Shown: positions 23,966 to 34,781 of the stretch, one piece after another | Numbering within the stretch: position 1 is the stretch's first letter | How the letters are laid out: every line of letters starts with the position of its first letter | Assembly: GCF_010183535.1 (NCBI RefSeq) | Contig: NC_071328.1 | Coordinates: 8,680,001-8,744,000 of the forward strand | DNA: 64,000 bases | Origin: Caenorhabditis remanei | Lineage: Eukaryota; Nematoda; Chromadorea; Rhabditida; Rhabditidae | Reading direction: 5' to 3' | Program-made: the position numbers and the translations under genes | The notes under the pieces: model-generated | Databases searched by the model: none | What the model saw: the letters and a program-made list of their open reading frames with translations, nothing else | Told to the model about the DNA's origin: nothing

Positions 23966-25247
23966 ATGCTCCGAAGTTTCAAATACTTGTATATAATCGG
24001 TGGATGCGCTCTGGCAGCGGAACGGGAACCATTACGATATATTGAAAGAATCCGTGTAGAAAATGTAGAAAGTGCTGGGAGCAGGTTTGTGAGTTTCTTT
24101 TTTAATTGTTTGAAAATATAACGTTCATTTACTTTTCAGTCCCGCGCGTATCAAGATAATATCTGAAAAATGTGGTGAACTTTCCGTTCCACGAAGATCG
24201 TCATCATGCTTCCTGATAGACAATCGAAAAGAAATACTTGTTGCTGGTGGATGTACTGGGCCTAATCAACATACGAACTCCATTGAATTACTTGAAATTC
24301 GAGAAGAAAATGAAGGGATTGTTACGCATGTATTGGAGGAAGTTATGGAAATCGGAGCAAGTTGTTCTGGTTTCGATTCGGAATTTAATGAGGTGAGAAG
24401 TTGAAAACAGAGACATTGATAGTGATATCTTCAATTTTTGTCTATTTCAGAACCACAAACCAATTTTCGGAGGGTTCGAAGCACACAGTTGCCTCGATGA
24501 AGTTCAGATAATAGATACTTCGGATTCCATGTGGAAATGTCGAAAACTTGGCAAAAAGCTACCGAAAATCAAGAATTCGACAGTTTTGTGGGTCAGTGAT
24601 CGAGAATTCATAATGTTTGGAGGATGGGAAGATGAACAGAGAACGACGAAAGCAATCCGCAGGTGAGTTTGAGTATCTTTTTTTCTGATATATACTTCAA
24701 TTCATTCATATTGCAGAATAGAGTTCAATGTGGATTTCACCGATTATACAGTGGATTTTGCAGGTTTTTTGCCATATCCAGTAGAAGGTACGAACATTTT
24801 TATTCATCCAAAATAAGATGATACACTATTCCAGGTCACTCTTTTGTTCGAGTAGGATCAACTGTTTTCTTGATTGGGGGTTTCGATGGTTGTTTTGTAA
24901 TGGATACCATTATAAAATACGATCTGGAGTCTAAGAAATCGGAGGTAATAATAACTTTTTTTGAGAAATTTTCTTTCATCTCTATAAAAAAATATATCCT
25001 ACTTGTAAAAAGTTCAAAGTTTCAGATTCTCAAAACAAAGCTATCAGAGAAACGCGAGAATCACGTGTCTGCAGTGCTCTCCGATAAGTATTTGGTAATA
25101 GCTGGAGGTTGGAATTCTAGAATGTCACTTGATGATGTAGAAGTTTTTGAAATTCAAAACAATGGGGGCGATTTAGAGTTGGCACGATGCCACGTGGACG
25201 GAAAATTGTTGATGGCCAGAAACCGACCGACTGGTGTTCGCGCTTAA
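23966..25247 (+). CDS. Kelch-repeat beta-propeller protein
   Basis: Six exons: 23966-24084, 24140-24392, 24451-24662, 24717-24787, 24835-24944 and 25026-25247, about 328 aa. Six kelch signatures with the double glycine can be read in order: YIIGGCALAA, LVAGGCTGPN, PIFGGFEAHS, IMFGGWEDEQ, FLIGGFDGCF and VIAGGWNSRM. Each is followed by the expected downstream Tyr/Trp or hydrophobic strand. The protein therefore looks like little more than one complete six-bladed propeller. There is no BTB, BACK or F-box domain upstream, so it is not a cullin-3 adaptor of the usual kind. Partner and role are unknown. It lies 187 bp upstream of the HPS5 homologue on the same strand, so co-transcription is possible. 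Confidence 0.8.
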
Positions 25248-25434
25248 ACTATGTGTTTTCCTATGAATTTTATCATTTCTGGTGCTTTTCTCTACTGATA
25301 AAATACTATAAACCTGCTGCTCTTCTTCTGTTTTTGTGCTCGATTTCTGGGTCTTGTGCCCGAAATAATATTGATTAAAAACAATGTAATGTAGAATTCC
25401 AACAAATTTTTTTTGAGCTTTTAGATGCTCAAAA

Positions 25435-28400
25435 ATGGAAGAACACAATGAGTTGCCGACAACGTCACGAGGAAACGATGATTTGTCAGTTTTTACTCTA
25501 ATTTTTTGAAAATCATATATTACGATAGATCTCTGTAATTTAGAAATACTGAAAATTTACAGTATCGACCAAATTCCATCACATTTTCTCGTCGAGCTCA
25601 CCTCACTGGATGAGTTGGCATTTCCCGCAAATTCCACAAAACGGGTTAAGGTGAGTAGAAGAATTCAGTGATTCATAACCAAGTTCTTTCTCAGTACACA
25701 TGCGTTGCGAGTACATCGAAATCATTGTGTCTTGGAACATCCACTGGATCTGTCTACATATTCTCAAGATATGCTGCAAAATCCAGATCAAGAGCTAGTT
25801 CACCAGTCCCTGTTCAAGTGTTTACAACAAGAGACGGACAGATTAGTACGGTAAGCAGAATAAAAACTGTTTTATTTTTATCAAAAATCTTTATAAGTTA
25901 GACAATTTTTCATGAATTTCATTATGATAGTAAACAGATATGTCAAACATTGTGATGCGATTCATTACTAGAACCGGATTCGTACCCTTCTCGTGTGTGA
26001 TAAGTGGCAATAACTGAAGATAGATGTAGCCTTGAGAAAACACAGATGATTCCATCCGATTTGTGTTCTTCTTCTGTTGTGCCGTATATATTTTATTAGA
26101 TCTAAAAAAATTATTACGGAAGGAAACTACTTCATTCAGTAGATTGTCTTACTTGTTAGCATTAAGCTCGTATTCGTCATATGAAGAGTTTTTCAGATCT
26201 CAGTAAGCCCATCAGAAGAGCTAATGGCAATCGGAGGTGACAGTGGACGTGTTTCAATTGCTCAATTAAATAATGGACAGCCTCCAACTCTAGTATATTC
26301 AACACCTGGAGATGCCCGTTCACCGGATAGAGTGATGGCATTAACATGGTCACCCGATATGAAAACTGTTTATTCTGGACATTCATCCGGGTCATTGCAT
26401 TGCCATAGATTGACGAACCGATCTGTTTTTCGTGCGGCACATCAAAAACTGACAAAATTCGATGGAGAAATTGTGCAATTAGATACGCTACAATCGCACG
26501 TACTCGGTACGTTTCTGAGAATTCTTGTTCAAAACATAAATGCACATTAAATTGAAAAGGTTCTATTTACAGTCGCCACATCACTAGCATCCCATCTTTA
26601 TCATGCAGAAACTGGAACAATACAGCAAGTGGGCAAAAAAGTTCGAACTTCTCCATCACCACTCGGTGCTTGCTATATTCAAGACATAGATGGTGTTAGT
26701 GGTGGTGGAAGTGCATTCATTGTGGCAGCTAGGCCAAATGGAAGGCTGTGGGAAGCGAATTTAGTTGGAGTAGTCTACAGGTATGTTGATCGGCCTGTCT
26801 TGTAGAAAATTTTCACTTCTTTTAGAACTCATCAATATCGTCAATCTGGTCAGATTCCTCGTGCACCACCAATTTCTTTTCGTACTCCATTTCCCACTGA
26901 TTCACTACAGTTCGATGGCCTTCACCCTGATAATCAAGATGTTTCTATTCACAAAATTCATGTTATCCGCGTTGAAAACGGGCGTCTTCTTATCGTTTCG
27001 ACGTGTGGTTCCAGAATATGTATTGTAGAAATGGAAACGTCACGTGTAATTTTGTCATCTGAGTTAGAATTTGAGATTTTGGATGTATCCACATGTTCGA
27101 ATGATGTGTTCGTTTTGTTGGCAGATTCTAAAGGATTGAGGAAATTCAGTGTATTTGAGAGGCTGAAATGCGTGGAGAAGTTGAACTTAAAAGGATTTTT
27201 CGGACAGGTAATATAAACTAAACTGATTGAAAGTAACTTATGTATGAATGAGAAAAACAAATAACTGAAAAATACTCGTATATCCATTTTCAGAGTGCCC
27301 AAACGATTCTATTCTGTGCTTCTCATGTCTCGTTCCCATCTCCAATAATTACCAAAACGATCGAAGGACTTCTGACAATGTCACGCAAAAAAGAAACTGA
27401 AAGACTCCAAGGACTTCTTCAGAAGATTCTGGATGATAGAAAAGCATCACAATCTATGTACGATAATATGGAAGAATTAGAGAGAAGAGAATCACTTAAA
27501 GGAAAAAGGAAACGTGACGAGAAACCAGAAGAGAATATGTCAAAGAAGTTGCCAAGTGGAGTGCATAGGGTGAGTATCTCGAACCTCTACAATATTTTTA
27601 ATTGTTTTAGGATTAGTAATTCCCTCCATGTGAAATTGATATTACAGGTGCTTCAAACTGCCCAGTGTAGTGGTTACGACGATGATTTCTCGTTCTCAAC
27701 GCCTCAAGCTCTCCGTGAAAGAAGCCGAAGCTCTCCATGCGGACCAGAATCTCCAACGCCTCCAAATCAACCAATTATTGAAAAACGAGCATCAGAACCT
27801 TCCAGTTTAGAAATTCGGCAGGAGTTTTGGAGAAAAAATGGAACACCAGACGTCGTTGAGGAAGACATTCTAAACAGAGCACGTCTGATTTTAGAGGAAA
27901 ACTCAGAGAAGTTGATAGAAAAAGAATCACTTCGAACTCTTTTACAATTAGAAGGAATCAAACGAGATGAGATTCGTTTTACGCCTACAGTAACTATTGG
28001 AAATGCAGCTAAAGCTCTGGCTGAATTAGCTATGGCGGTTCCAGTAGATTTATCTACAATCTGGAACAGCAAAGATGTAGAAGAAAAATCTACGTCATCA
28101 GAAAAATCAGAGAAGTCTTTATCTACGAAAAAACCGACAATTGTGAAAGTAGTTAGACCTGGAATTCGACCAAACACTCAACATAAAAAAGAGAAACCTG
28201 TGGCTACAGTATCCCCAAGATCTGTGAATGATGACGTCATTGAGGATACTTCTGAAGACGTGGCATCTAATAATGTGACACCGATTTCGGAAGAAATGAG
28301 ACGGAAACAAGATGAGATGTGGTTGGATTTAAGGCTCTCACATATCAAAAAACGTAAGGTTTACTGTAGATTAACTTTTCTCGTTACTGTTCCGAGTATC

Positions 28401-29872
28401 AAAACCATTTCACAGTCTCAACAATAGTACAGTTTATTCTCAAAAAATATTTTCCAGAATCTAATCCTCATTCTCATGCCGGCACTCCTACAGAAACTGT
28501 TCCGAAATCGGATACGGACTACACTCTCACTACGGATTCGGACGGTCCCACACCTTCAGGAATATGGACTAATCCATTGGATGAGGAAGAAGAAACAGAC
28601 AACGTTAAAACTCCAACGTCTTCCTCAACTATGTCATCAGAATTCAATTGTTCAACATGTGGAATGCATAAATCGTGGGCCGCTGCATCTCTTCTGATGG
28701 CTGTTTGTAGTAGTGGCGAAGTTATTCGAGATGATTTCCGTCGGCACGCTTCCATTCCTCAATCCTTAGGAGACTGGGAGAAATTACTTCGTCATGTGGC
28801 AATGATAGATAGCAAAGATAATTTATCCTCGATTTGCCCGCGATGTGAAATGTCATTGAGTACAGTAGATCGTGTTTGTATAGAAGGTTGGAGAAGTGGA
28901 ATGGTTGAAGAAGGTGTCAGACCAAACTTCACACGAATTTTCGAGAGATGTATGAATTCTTCAAAAGAGAAGTTTGAGACTATTGTTGCGAGAAGAGAAG
29001 ATACTGAAGGATTGAGAGTTTTTAAGAACATCGAAAAACTGGAAGAAATTTCTATAAAAACAATCGAAAGAGCCACGAACTCAAATCATTTCTCTACTAA
29101 AGCTGTGAGAAGCCCATCAGAAAACAGTTTAGTCTCTATTGAAGCTTGCTCAAAAATCGATTTCTCGAATCCTGATTGTCTTCGATGGATTCCAGCAGTT
29201 CCTCTCAAAACCTTGTTAGCTTTAGCTGTTTTCACAATTGGAAAGAAGGCGGTTATTCAAATAATATCTGCGGATCATCAATGGATTGCAAAACGGATGA
29301 AACCACAAGATTGGTGTTCGATTGTAGTTATCGGAGCAAGAGAATTCGTGTTCAAAGATTTGTTGGGTGGAAAGGTAACGCTCCTTTATCCCATTTTCTC
29401 TAAAAACTTTTTTCAGACAATAGCTTCCGTCTTTGATTCTGTCGGCGCTTCTGAATGGGTGACTCCCCGAAAAAAGAAAAATGCTCCAATCCCTTCACGA
29501 AAAATGTCCCCCATTTCGATAAATTCAACACAAAGTTCGGGAAATTCTACGGCAACGATTACTAGTTGGATAGTTGATACCAATGGGTAATTGCTTGTAT
29601 GTTATATTTTTAAATATATTATTTCCAGAAAATGCCCAATGTGTACGTTGCCAATAAAGATGATTGTCGGTAAAACGGATCGGGGTGTTATCTCATATTT
29701 CTGTGGCCACGTATTTCATAAGATGTGTCTGGCTGATCGATATACTACGGGATGTATAGCATGTCAATCTAAAGCACGAAAGGCTGTTATGGCTGCAAGA
29801 TCTGGATCATCAGCCACTTCTACACCAACCGCCTCTCCAATTATGTCGCCACGTCACCAAAGAGTGGGATAG
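25435..29872 (+). CDS. HPS5 (BLOC-2 subunit) homologue with C-terminal RING-H2
   Basis: Eleven exons: 25435-25484, 25563-25650, 25695-25850, 26197-26506, 26573-26780, 26826-27207, 27294-27569, 27648-28353, 28458-29374, 29417-29586 and 29629-29872, about 1168 aa. The N-terminal WD40-type propeller matches HPS5 in order: KYTCVASTSKSLCLGTSTGS, AARPNGRLWEANLVGVVYRT and the IYIF/CIVE blades. The middle is low-complexity and helical. Residues near the end read CPMC...FCGHVFHKMC...CIAC, a C3H2C3 RING-H2 arrangement as in VPS tethering proteins. BLOC-2 directs endosomal cargo to lysosome-related organelles (gut granules in worms). The RING-H2 motif is the odd part. The homology call rests on the N-terminal third. 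Confidence 0.85.
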
Positions 29873-30601
29873 TCGTTATCCTTTGTATATTTCACAATTT
29901 CACATGTAATCCAGCACACTGTAGAGCCTCAATTCAAAATTTTTCAAGTTCCTATAATTCTCTATTTCTCAATTTGAGTCACCGCCCTTGTCTCGGTACA
30001 CGTCATTTGCACATGGAGCGCAGTTGCATTCTGCCTCCTACATTAAAGTTGTATTATTATTATTTCCCACCGTTTTTTTTTGTATTTTCGGGTCTTTTAT
30101 TGAAATTAATGCCTTTAAATTTGTTATTTTCTCAGAAAACTACTATTAGATAAATATTGTTATATTTGCTATTTTTTAAGATAAGTGTTTGGTCTTTCGT
30201 GAGCTTCGTAAGTTTACATATTTTTCCAAAGTTTTTTCAAGGTCTCCACCATCAAACAAGAAATAGTATTATTTTTCTCTGCGTTCAATCGGTTTTACCT
30301 TTTCTTAAATTCATTAAGCATAATAGTCATTAAAATTCTAACTCCCTCTTTTATTTCTTTCATTGTTGAGATAAAATTTCCCGCCTCTCGGTTTGCAAGT
30401 ATCAATTTTCACTGATAGAAGAGCTTTTATACTTTTTCGATTGCTGTGCACACGAGTTTTAAATTAAGTGAGCAGTTCATTATTTCCGTCTAATTTTATC
30501 CGGCATAGATCTCATTTCGATCTGTTCTTTCTTTTTTAATCGAAAATCCACTTTGCTTATTTACTACGAACTTTCAGGTTGCCCAATACTCTCCAAAATT
30601 C
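29873..30601. other. Intergenic, AT-rich
   Basis: HPS5 3' flank and upstream of the IER3IP1 homologue. No exons seen. A TTTCAG acceptor at about 30570-30577 lies 24 nt before the next ATG. Confidence 0.5.
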
Positions 30602-31401
30602 ATGGCACTTTCGTTTTACGCTCTTCTAGAGGCTGCGCTCCTCGTTCTCAACGGAATCGCAATCCTTCATCGCGAAAGATTTTTGAAAAAAGTACGAAAA
30701 TCAGCTAGAAGTTACAACCGTTTAAAAACTGGCTTAGAACCATACAACAATGAAAAAGCTCCTGAAGGTTTCTCAGTGGAAGCCATAACATGTTACTCTC
30801 TGAATACCAGTCATCACATAGAGCCTTCAATTAAGATATGTTTAAGTATATAGTATTCTACACTGCTACTATACTTCTCCCATTACTCTCAATCTTACAG
30901 TACGGACTCGGTGCACCATCTCACTCATTTGACGGATCGAATTCAGTCAAGGATCAAGTCGTTTCTCTAATTTTTGCCGTTCAAACGGTGATGCGAAGTA
31001 AGTTAGAGGAATACGCGCTCCAATGACAACCCTCGTGTCCCCCACTCCTTTCTATTGATTCTTCATGAACGGAAAGGGACAGAAAACTGAGCATTTTGAT
31101 AAAAGTTCGTTGTATTTCAATTGTTTCCGTTATGAAAATAGAAGCATACAAGGTTTTTCACGTGAAAACCTGATCTTATCTTTAAAAGTCTGATCAAGAG
31201 ATTAGTGACTACTGTAGGGTGGTTGAAAAAAACTATGTTAAACTCAAAAGTTTTTACGAATTCTCTTTTAAGTCTTTCTTACTCGCAAATGGTTGATTCA
31301 TTTGATCATACTGAATTAGTTCTCTCAATAGTTTCTATTTTTCAGTGCCCCTCATTGCCATCAACATTGTGGTTATCGTCTTCAAGCTGATTCTTGGTTA
31401 A
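30602..31401 (+). CDS. IER3IP1 / Yos1 homologue, ER-Golgi membrane protein
   Basis: Three exons: 30602-30691, 30901-30997 and 31346-31401, 80 aa, the normal length for the family. The N-terminus MALSFYALLEAALLVLNGIA forms the first membrane helix and is followed by the family motif ILHRERFLKKYG. The C-terminus VMRMPLIAINIVVIVFKLIL is the second helix. Yos1/IER3IP1 is a component of the Yip1-Yif1 complex needed for COPII transport from ER to Golgi. It starts a tight plus-strand cluster: its stop is 141 nt before the MAEA homologue's ATG. Confidence 0.93.
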
Positions 31402-31541
31402 TTTCTCACCAAAATCCCTCTCATTCTGTTCATTCTATTCTATCATCCTTTTTGTGATATATTTCTATCTAATTTTGTATTCCATTGCACGTGTAATTTT
31501 TCTCCATCAGTGGATGTTATCTTAAAAATAGCAAAACGATC

Positions 31542-33253
31542 ATGTCTGTTCCTGAATTCTCCGGTGCCGGAACAACAATCGGCGGGAAAAACAGCAGAAA
31601 AAACACAGATGTTCTCTCGTTGGATTACTGTACCTTTCGTATTCCATGTGAAGAATTACGAGTCAAATTTAAGAATGGTCAAAAGGTGTGTTTTCAGATG
31701 AAATATATGGGTTTGAGCTGTAAATTGAAAAATTTAACTTACTGAAAAAAAGAAAACTCACAAATGTTTCCATTCTTCACGATGGTTTATTACTGTCGTG
31801 GTTCAGATTTTCGCGGATCTAGAAGGTTTCAATTTTCAGGATCTCGACAAAGCTGCGGCCAATGTTGCTAGAGCCGCTGAACTGTTAACAAAAAAGACAT
31901 CCGGTGCGAATCAACCAGTACCACAAGAAACTCTCCGAAAGAACTTTGATTTTCTTTTGAATCAAGTACAAGAAGCTAGAAAAGCTTTAGAAAATATACT
32001 AGAAGGAGAAATTGGGGAGACTAGTAAGATTATTCAAAGATGTGAACGCCTTCATGAAGAATTTGAAGTTGATGAAAAAACACATCCAAGGCAACAAGAT
32101 AGAATGGAACGACAGAAGTTTGCAAGATATATATGTTGGCATTTATTGAGATGTGGAATGATCGAACCAGCACGAGAGTTGGCTAAACAGATGAATTTAG
32201 AAAGTATGATTTCATATTTACCGGCTTTCTAACATTTCGCGTTTAGGAAGTTATGAAATTTTATGTAATTTCATTTTTCAGGTCTGATTGACATAAGCGT
32301 CTTTGAGAAAATCTACGAAGTTGAGCAAGCTCTACATGCTCACGATACAAAACCATGCATTGAATGGTGTCAATATCATCAGAGTAGACTTCGTCAAATC
32401 AAATCTCGAATGGAAGTTGTGGCTCGTCAGCAGGAGATTATAACACTCATCGAGCAAGGGAATATTCCTGAAGCTGTCGCTTATGTCAAGAAATATTTGG
32501 TTCCGATTGCCAAAGCAAACTTTTCTGATGATTTGAGAAAGGTAAGTAGAAACGTTTATAATCGATTAATTTGATTTTGCTGTATTGAAATAGAGATACT
32601 GATAATCAAAATCACCAAGCCGCAGTTAAATACTCTATCAACAAATTTCAGACAATGGGTGCAATCGCGATGCCACTTGAAGAATCCCGTGTGCGAAATC
32701 CCGATTTTCACGACGAGAAACGATATGAAAAGTGTGCAGAATTTTTCATAAAAGAGGCTTATCGTCTATATCAAATCCCTGATGTTTCCGCGTTATCAGT
32801 CATAGTTCAAATGGGATTGTCAGCTCAGAAGACGCCAATTTGCGAACCTGATCATAAAACGCCGTTGAGTGAGGTTAGTACAGTCAAATTAATATGAGAA
32901 TAAAGTCGTTTACATACAAACATCAGGATGACTTAAAACCTTTTTCTCCATATAAACATATTCTTTCCTAAAAATACTTTAACTTTCAGCAAACCTGCGT
33001 CGTTTGTCGTCCAGATGTCTGGCCACTTGCTGAAGGACTTCCATATGCCCACGTGGATAATGCTCGAATTCTGTGTTCATTTAATGGAACTGTGTGCAAT
33101 GATGATGAGAACATTCCATATCTGTTTCCGAGTGGTCATGTCATCGGACTACAAGCCATCAACACATTAAAACGAGATGACAACAAAATTTGGGATCCAA
33201 TAATGAAAAAAGAAATTGAAGAAACCGAGATCTTGAGACTATACTTCATGTGA
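31542..33253 (+). CDS. MAEA homologue, CTLH E3 ligase subunit
   Basis: Five exons: 31542-31685, 31840-32203, 32282-32541, 32652-32873 and 32990-33253, about 417 aa (human MAEA is similar in size). The order is an N-terminal coiled coil; LisH (FARYICWHLLRCGMIEPA); CTLH (IDISVFEKIYEVEQALHAHD); CRA; and the C-terminal degenerate RING (CVVCRPDVWPLAEGLPYAHV, then the LFPSGHVIG segment typical of MAEA). With RMND5 it forms the catalytic pair of the CTLH/GID ubiquitin ligase. The spacing of 141 nt downstream of IER3IP1 suggests an operon. Confidence 0.93.
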
Positions 33254-33645
33254 TTTCTGCTCCAACTCTCTTTTTTTCTGAAAATATCGTTATTACACGT
33301 CATCCTACACCTGTTCAGTTGTTCCCGGTTTTCTCGTTTTGCATTGTCATTTTTCTAGATTCTTGAACTATTTTCTTCATCATAACAAAAATGGCTAGCA
33401 TTCAGTGAAAATGTTTACCATTCTTACACTGTCATTTACTTGTAGAAAAATTACTGTACGTTTCTTCTCAGGATTTTATTATATAATCAAATTTTTCTGC
33501 GAATCTCTAAAAAATCATTCTGCAATAAAGTGTTGCCCTTCTACTTATTTCTGATATATCTTTTCTCAGTTTCTGGATCGGAATAACCTACTTCAATACC
33601 GAATCAAACTATCATTTCAGATCCAAATTATTTTTTCAGATCCAA
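33254..33645. other. Intercistronic region
   Basis: 392 bp between same-strand genes, T-rich, ending in TTTTTTCAG eight nt before the next ATG. This is typical of a trans-splice acceptor in a nematode operon. No exon seen. Confidence 0.5.
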
Positions 33646-34488
33646 ATGGAAATAAAACCTGAGTTTATATTTATCGGAATTCTCATACTCGTTCCGGCAC
33701 AATGGTTTTTATCTCCATCCGAAACTGGTCATTTGAAATATCATTTGAATAGGTAAACTGAGGATTTCTAAGACTTTGAATAGCTTATAATCTGCAACAG
33801 TCGATCTATTTTTCAGCCTGTTGTCTACTGTCAAAGAATATATTCCATCATTTCTTATGTCACAAAAGGATCCAGAAGCAGAAGCGGCAGAGAGCAAAGC
33901 TATGGAAGAGGAAATGAACCCAGCTGGGAACGGAGCATATGGAAGTTTGTTGGGGAAGCAAGAGTATTCTGGTTAAAATAACCTATCAAGCAGAATGCTT
34001 TCTCAAAAACTAATTGTTTTCTATTTCAGTGGGTCAGTATATTCGCCAACGTGCTCCAGAAGTTGAATTTCGGGTCGGAGACGTTGTGTTTCATCCGAAA
34101 TTGGAATTTCGTGGAGTCATTATAGGATGGGATGAACAAGCAATTGCTCCTGAAAAATATATCAAAGTGGCACATGGGGATAACAAGGTTTCTACAAGTC
34201 AATCGATTACTATTTGATTTTGTGTTTTAGCACTTCTCTACCCAACCGAATTATGCAGTTTTAATTGATACTCGTGACCGTTTCACCCCGCAAATGTCAT
34301 ATATTGTGCAAGAAAATCTTCGATTGGAAAAAGGAACAATCTGGCATCCACTAGTCGATAAATTCTTTGAAGGATTCGATGAGCAACGACAAAAGTACGT
34401 TTGTTTCAATTTTCCAGATTTAAATTTCCAATTTCATTTCAGATACATACTGCGTCCAATCTACAAACAATGGTATCCGGATGATTAG
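33646..34488 (+). CDS. Membrane-anchored YccV/HspQ-like domain protein
   Basis: Five exons: 33646-33752, 33817-33971, 34030-34187, 34231-34394 and 34443-34488, about 209 aa. Residues 6-23 form one hydrophobic N-terminal helix (FIFIGILILVPAQWFL). Residues 100-205 match the hemimethylated-DNA-binding/YccV fold: VGDVVFHPKLEFRGVIIGWD, then YAVLIDTRDR, YIVQENL and the W/F-rich end KYILRPIYKQWYPDD. In bacteria this fold (HspQ) is a Lon protease adaptor. In animals it occurs in FBXO21 and in small proteins of unknown role. The membrane anchor argues for an organelle or secretory location. Convergent with the CC2D1 homologue, 293 bp apart. Confidence 0.85.
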
Positions 34489-34781
34489 TTTTTTTGATTT
34501 CAATTGTTTCAATCTGGTGTCTTTTTGTTGTGAATACTTGCCTATCCCGGTCTATTTTACAGCTTTATTACATTTGTGATTTACAACACTTTTTGGCTAT
34601 AGAATATAAAAAATTGATTACGAAAAATAGTTGATTCAAGTCTATTTTTTTCCCTAGTGGAAATCGTTCCTTGATATTTTTTCCCGGAGAATTCATACAT
34701 AAAATTTTATTTTCAGAGTAATTGTTCGAATAAGAGGAAAAATCACAGGGACGAGTATTGAGACAAACACAGTTCAAAAAC

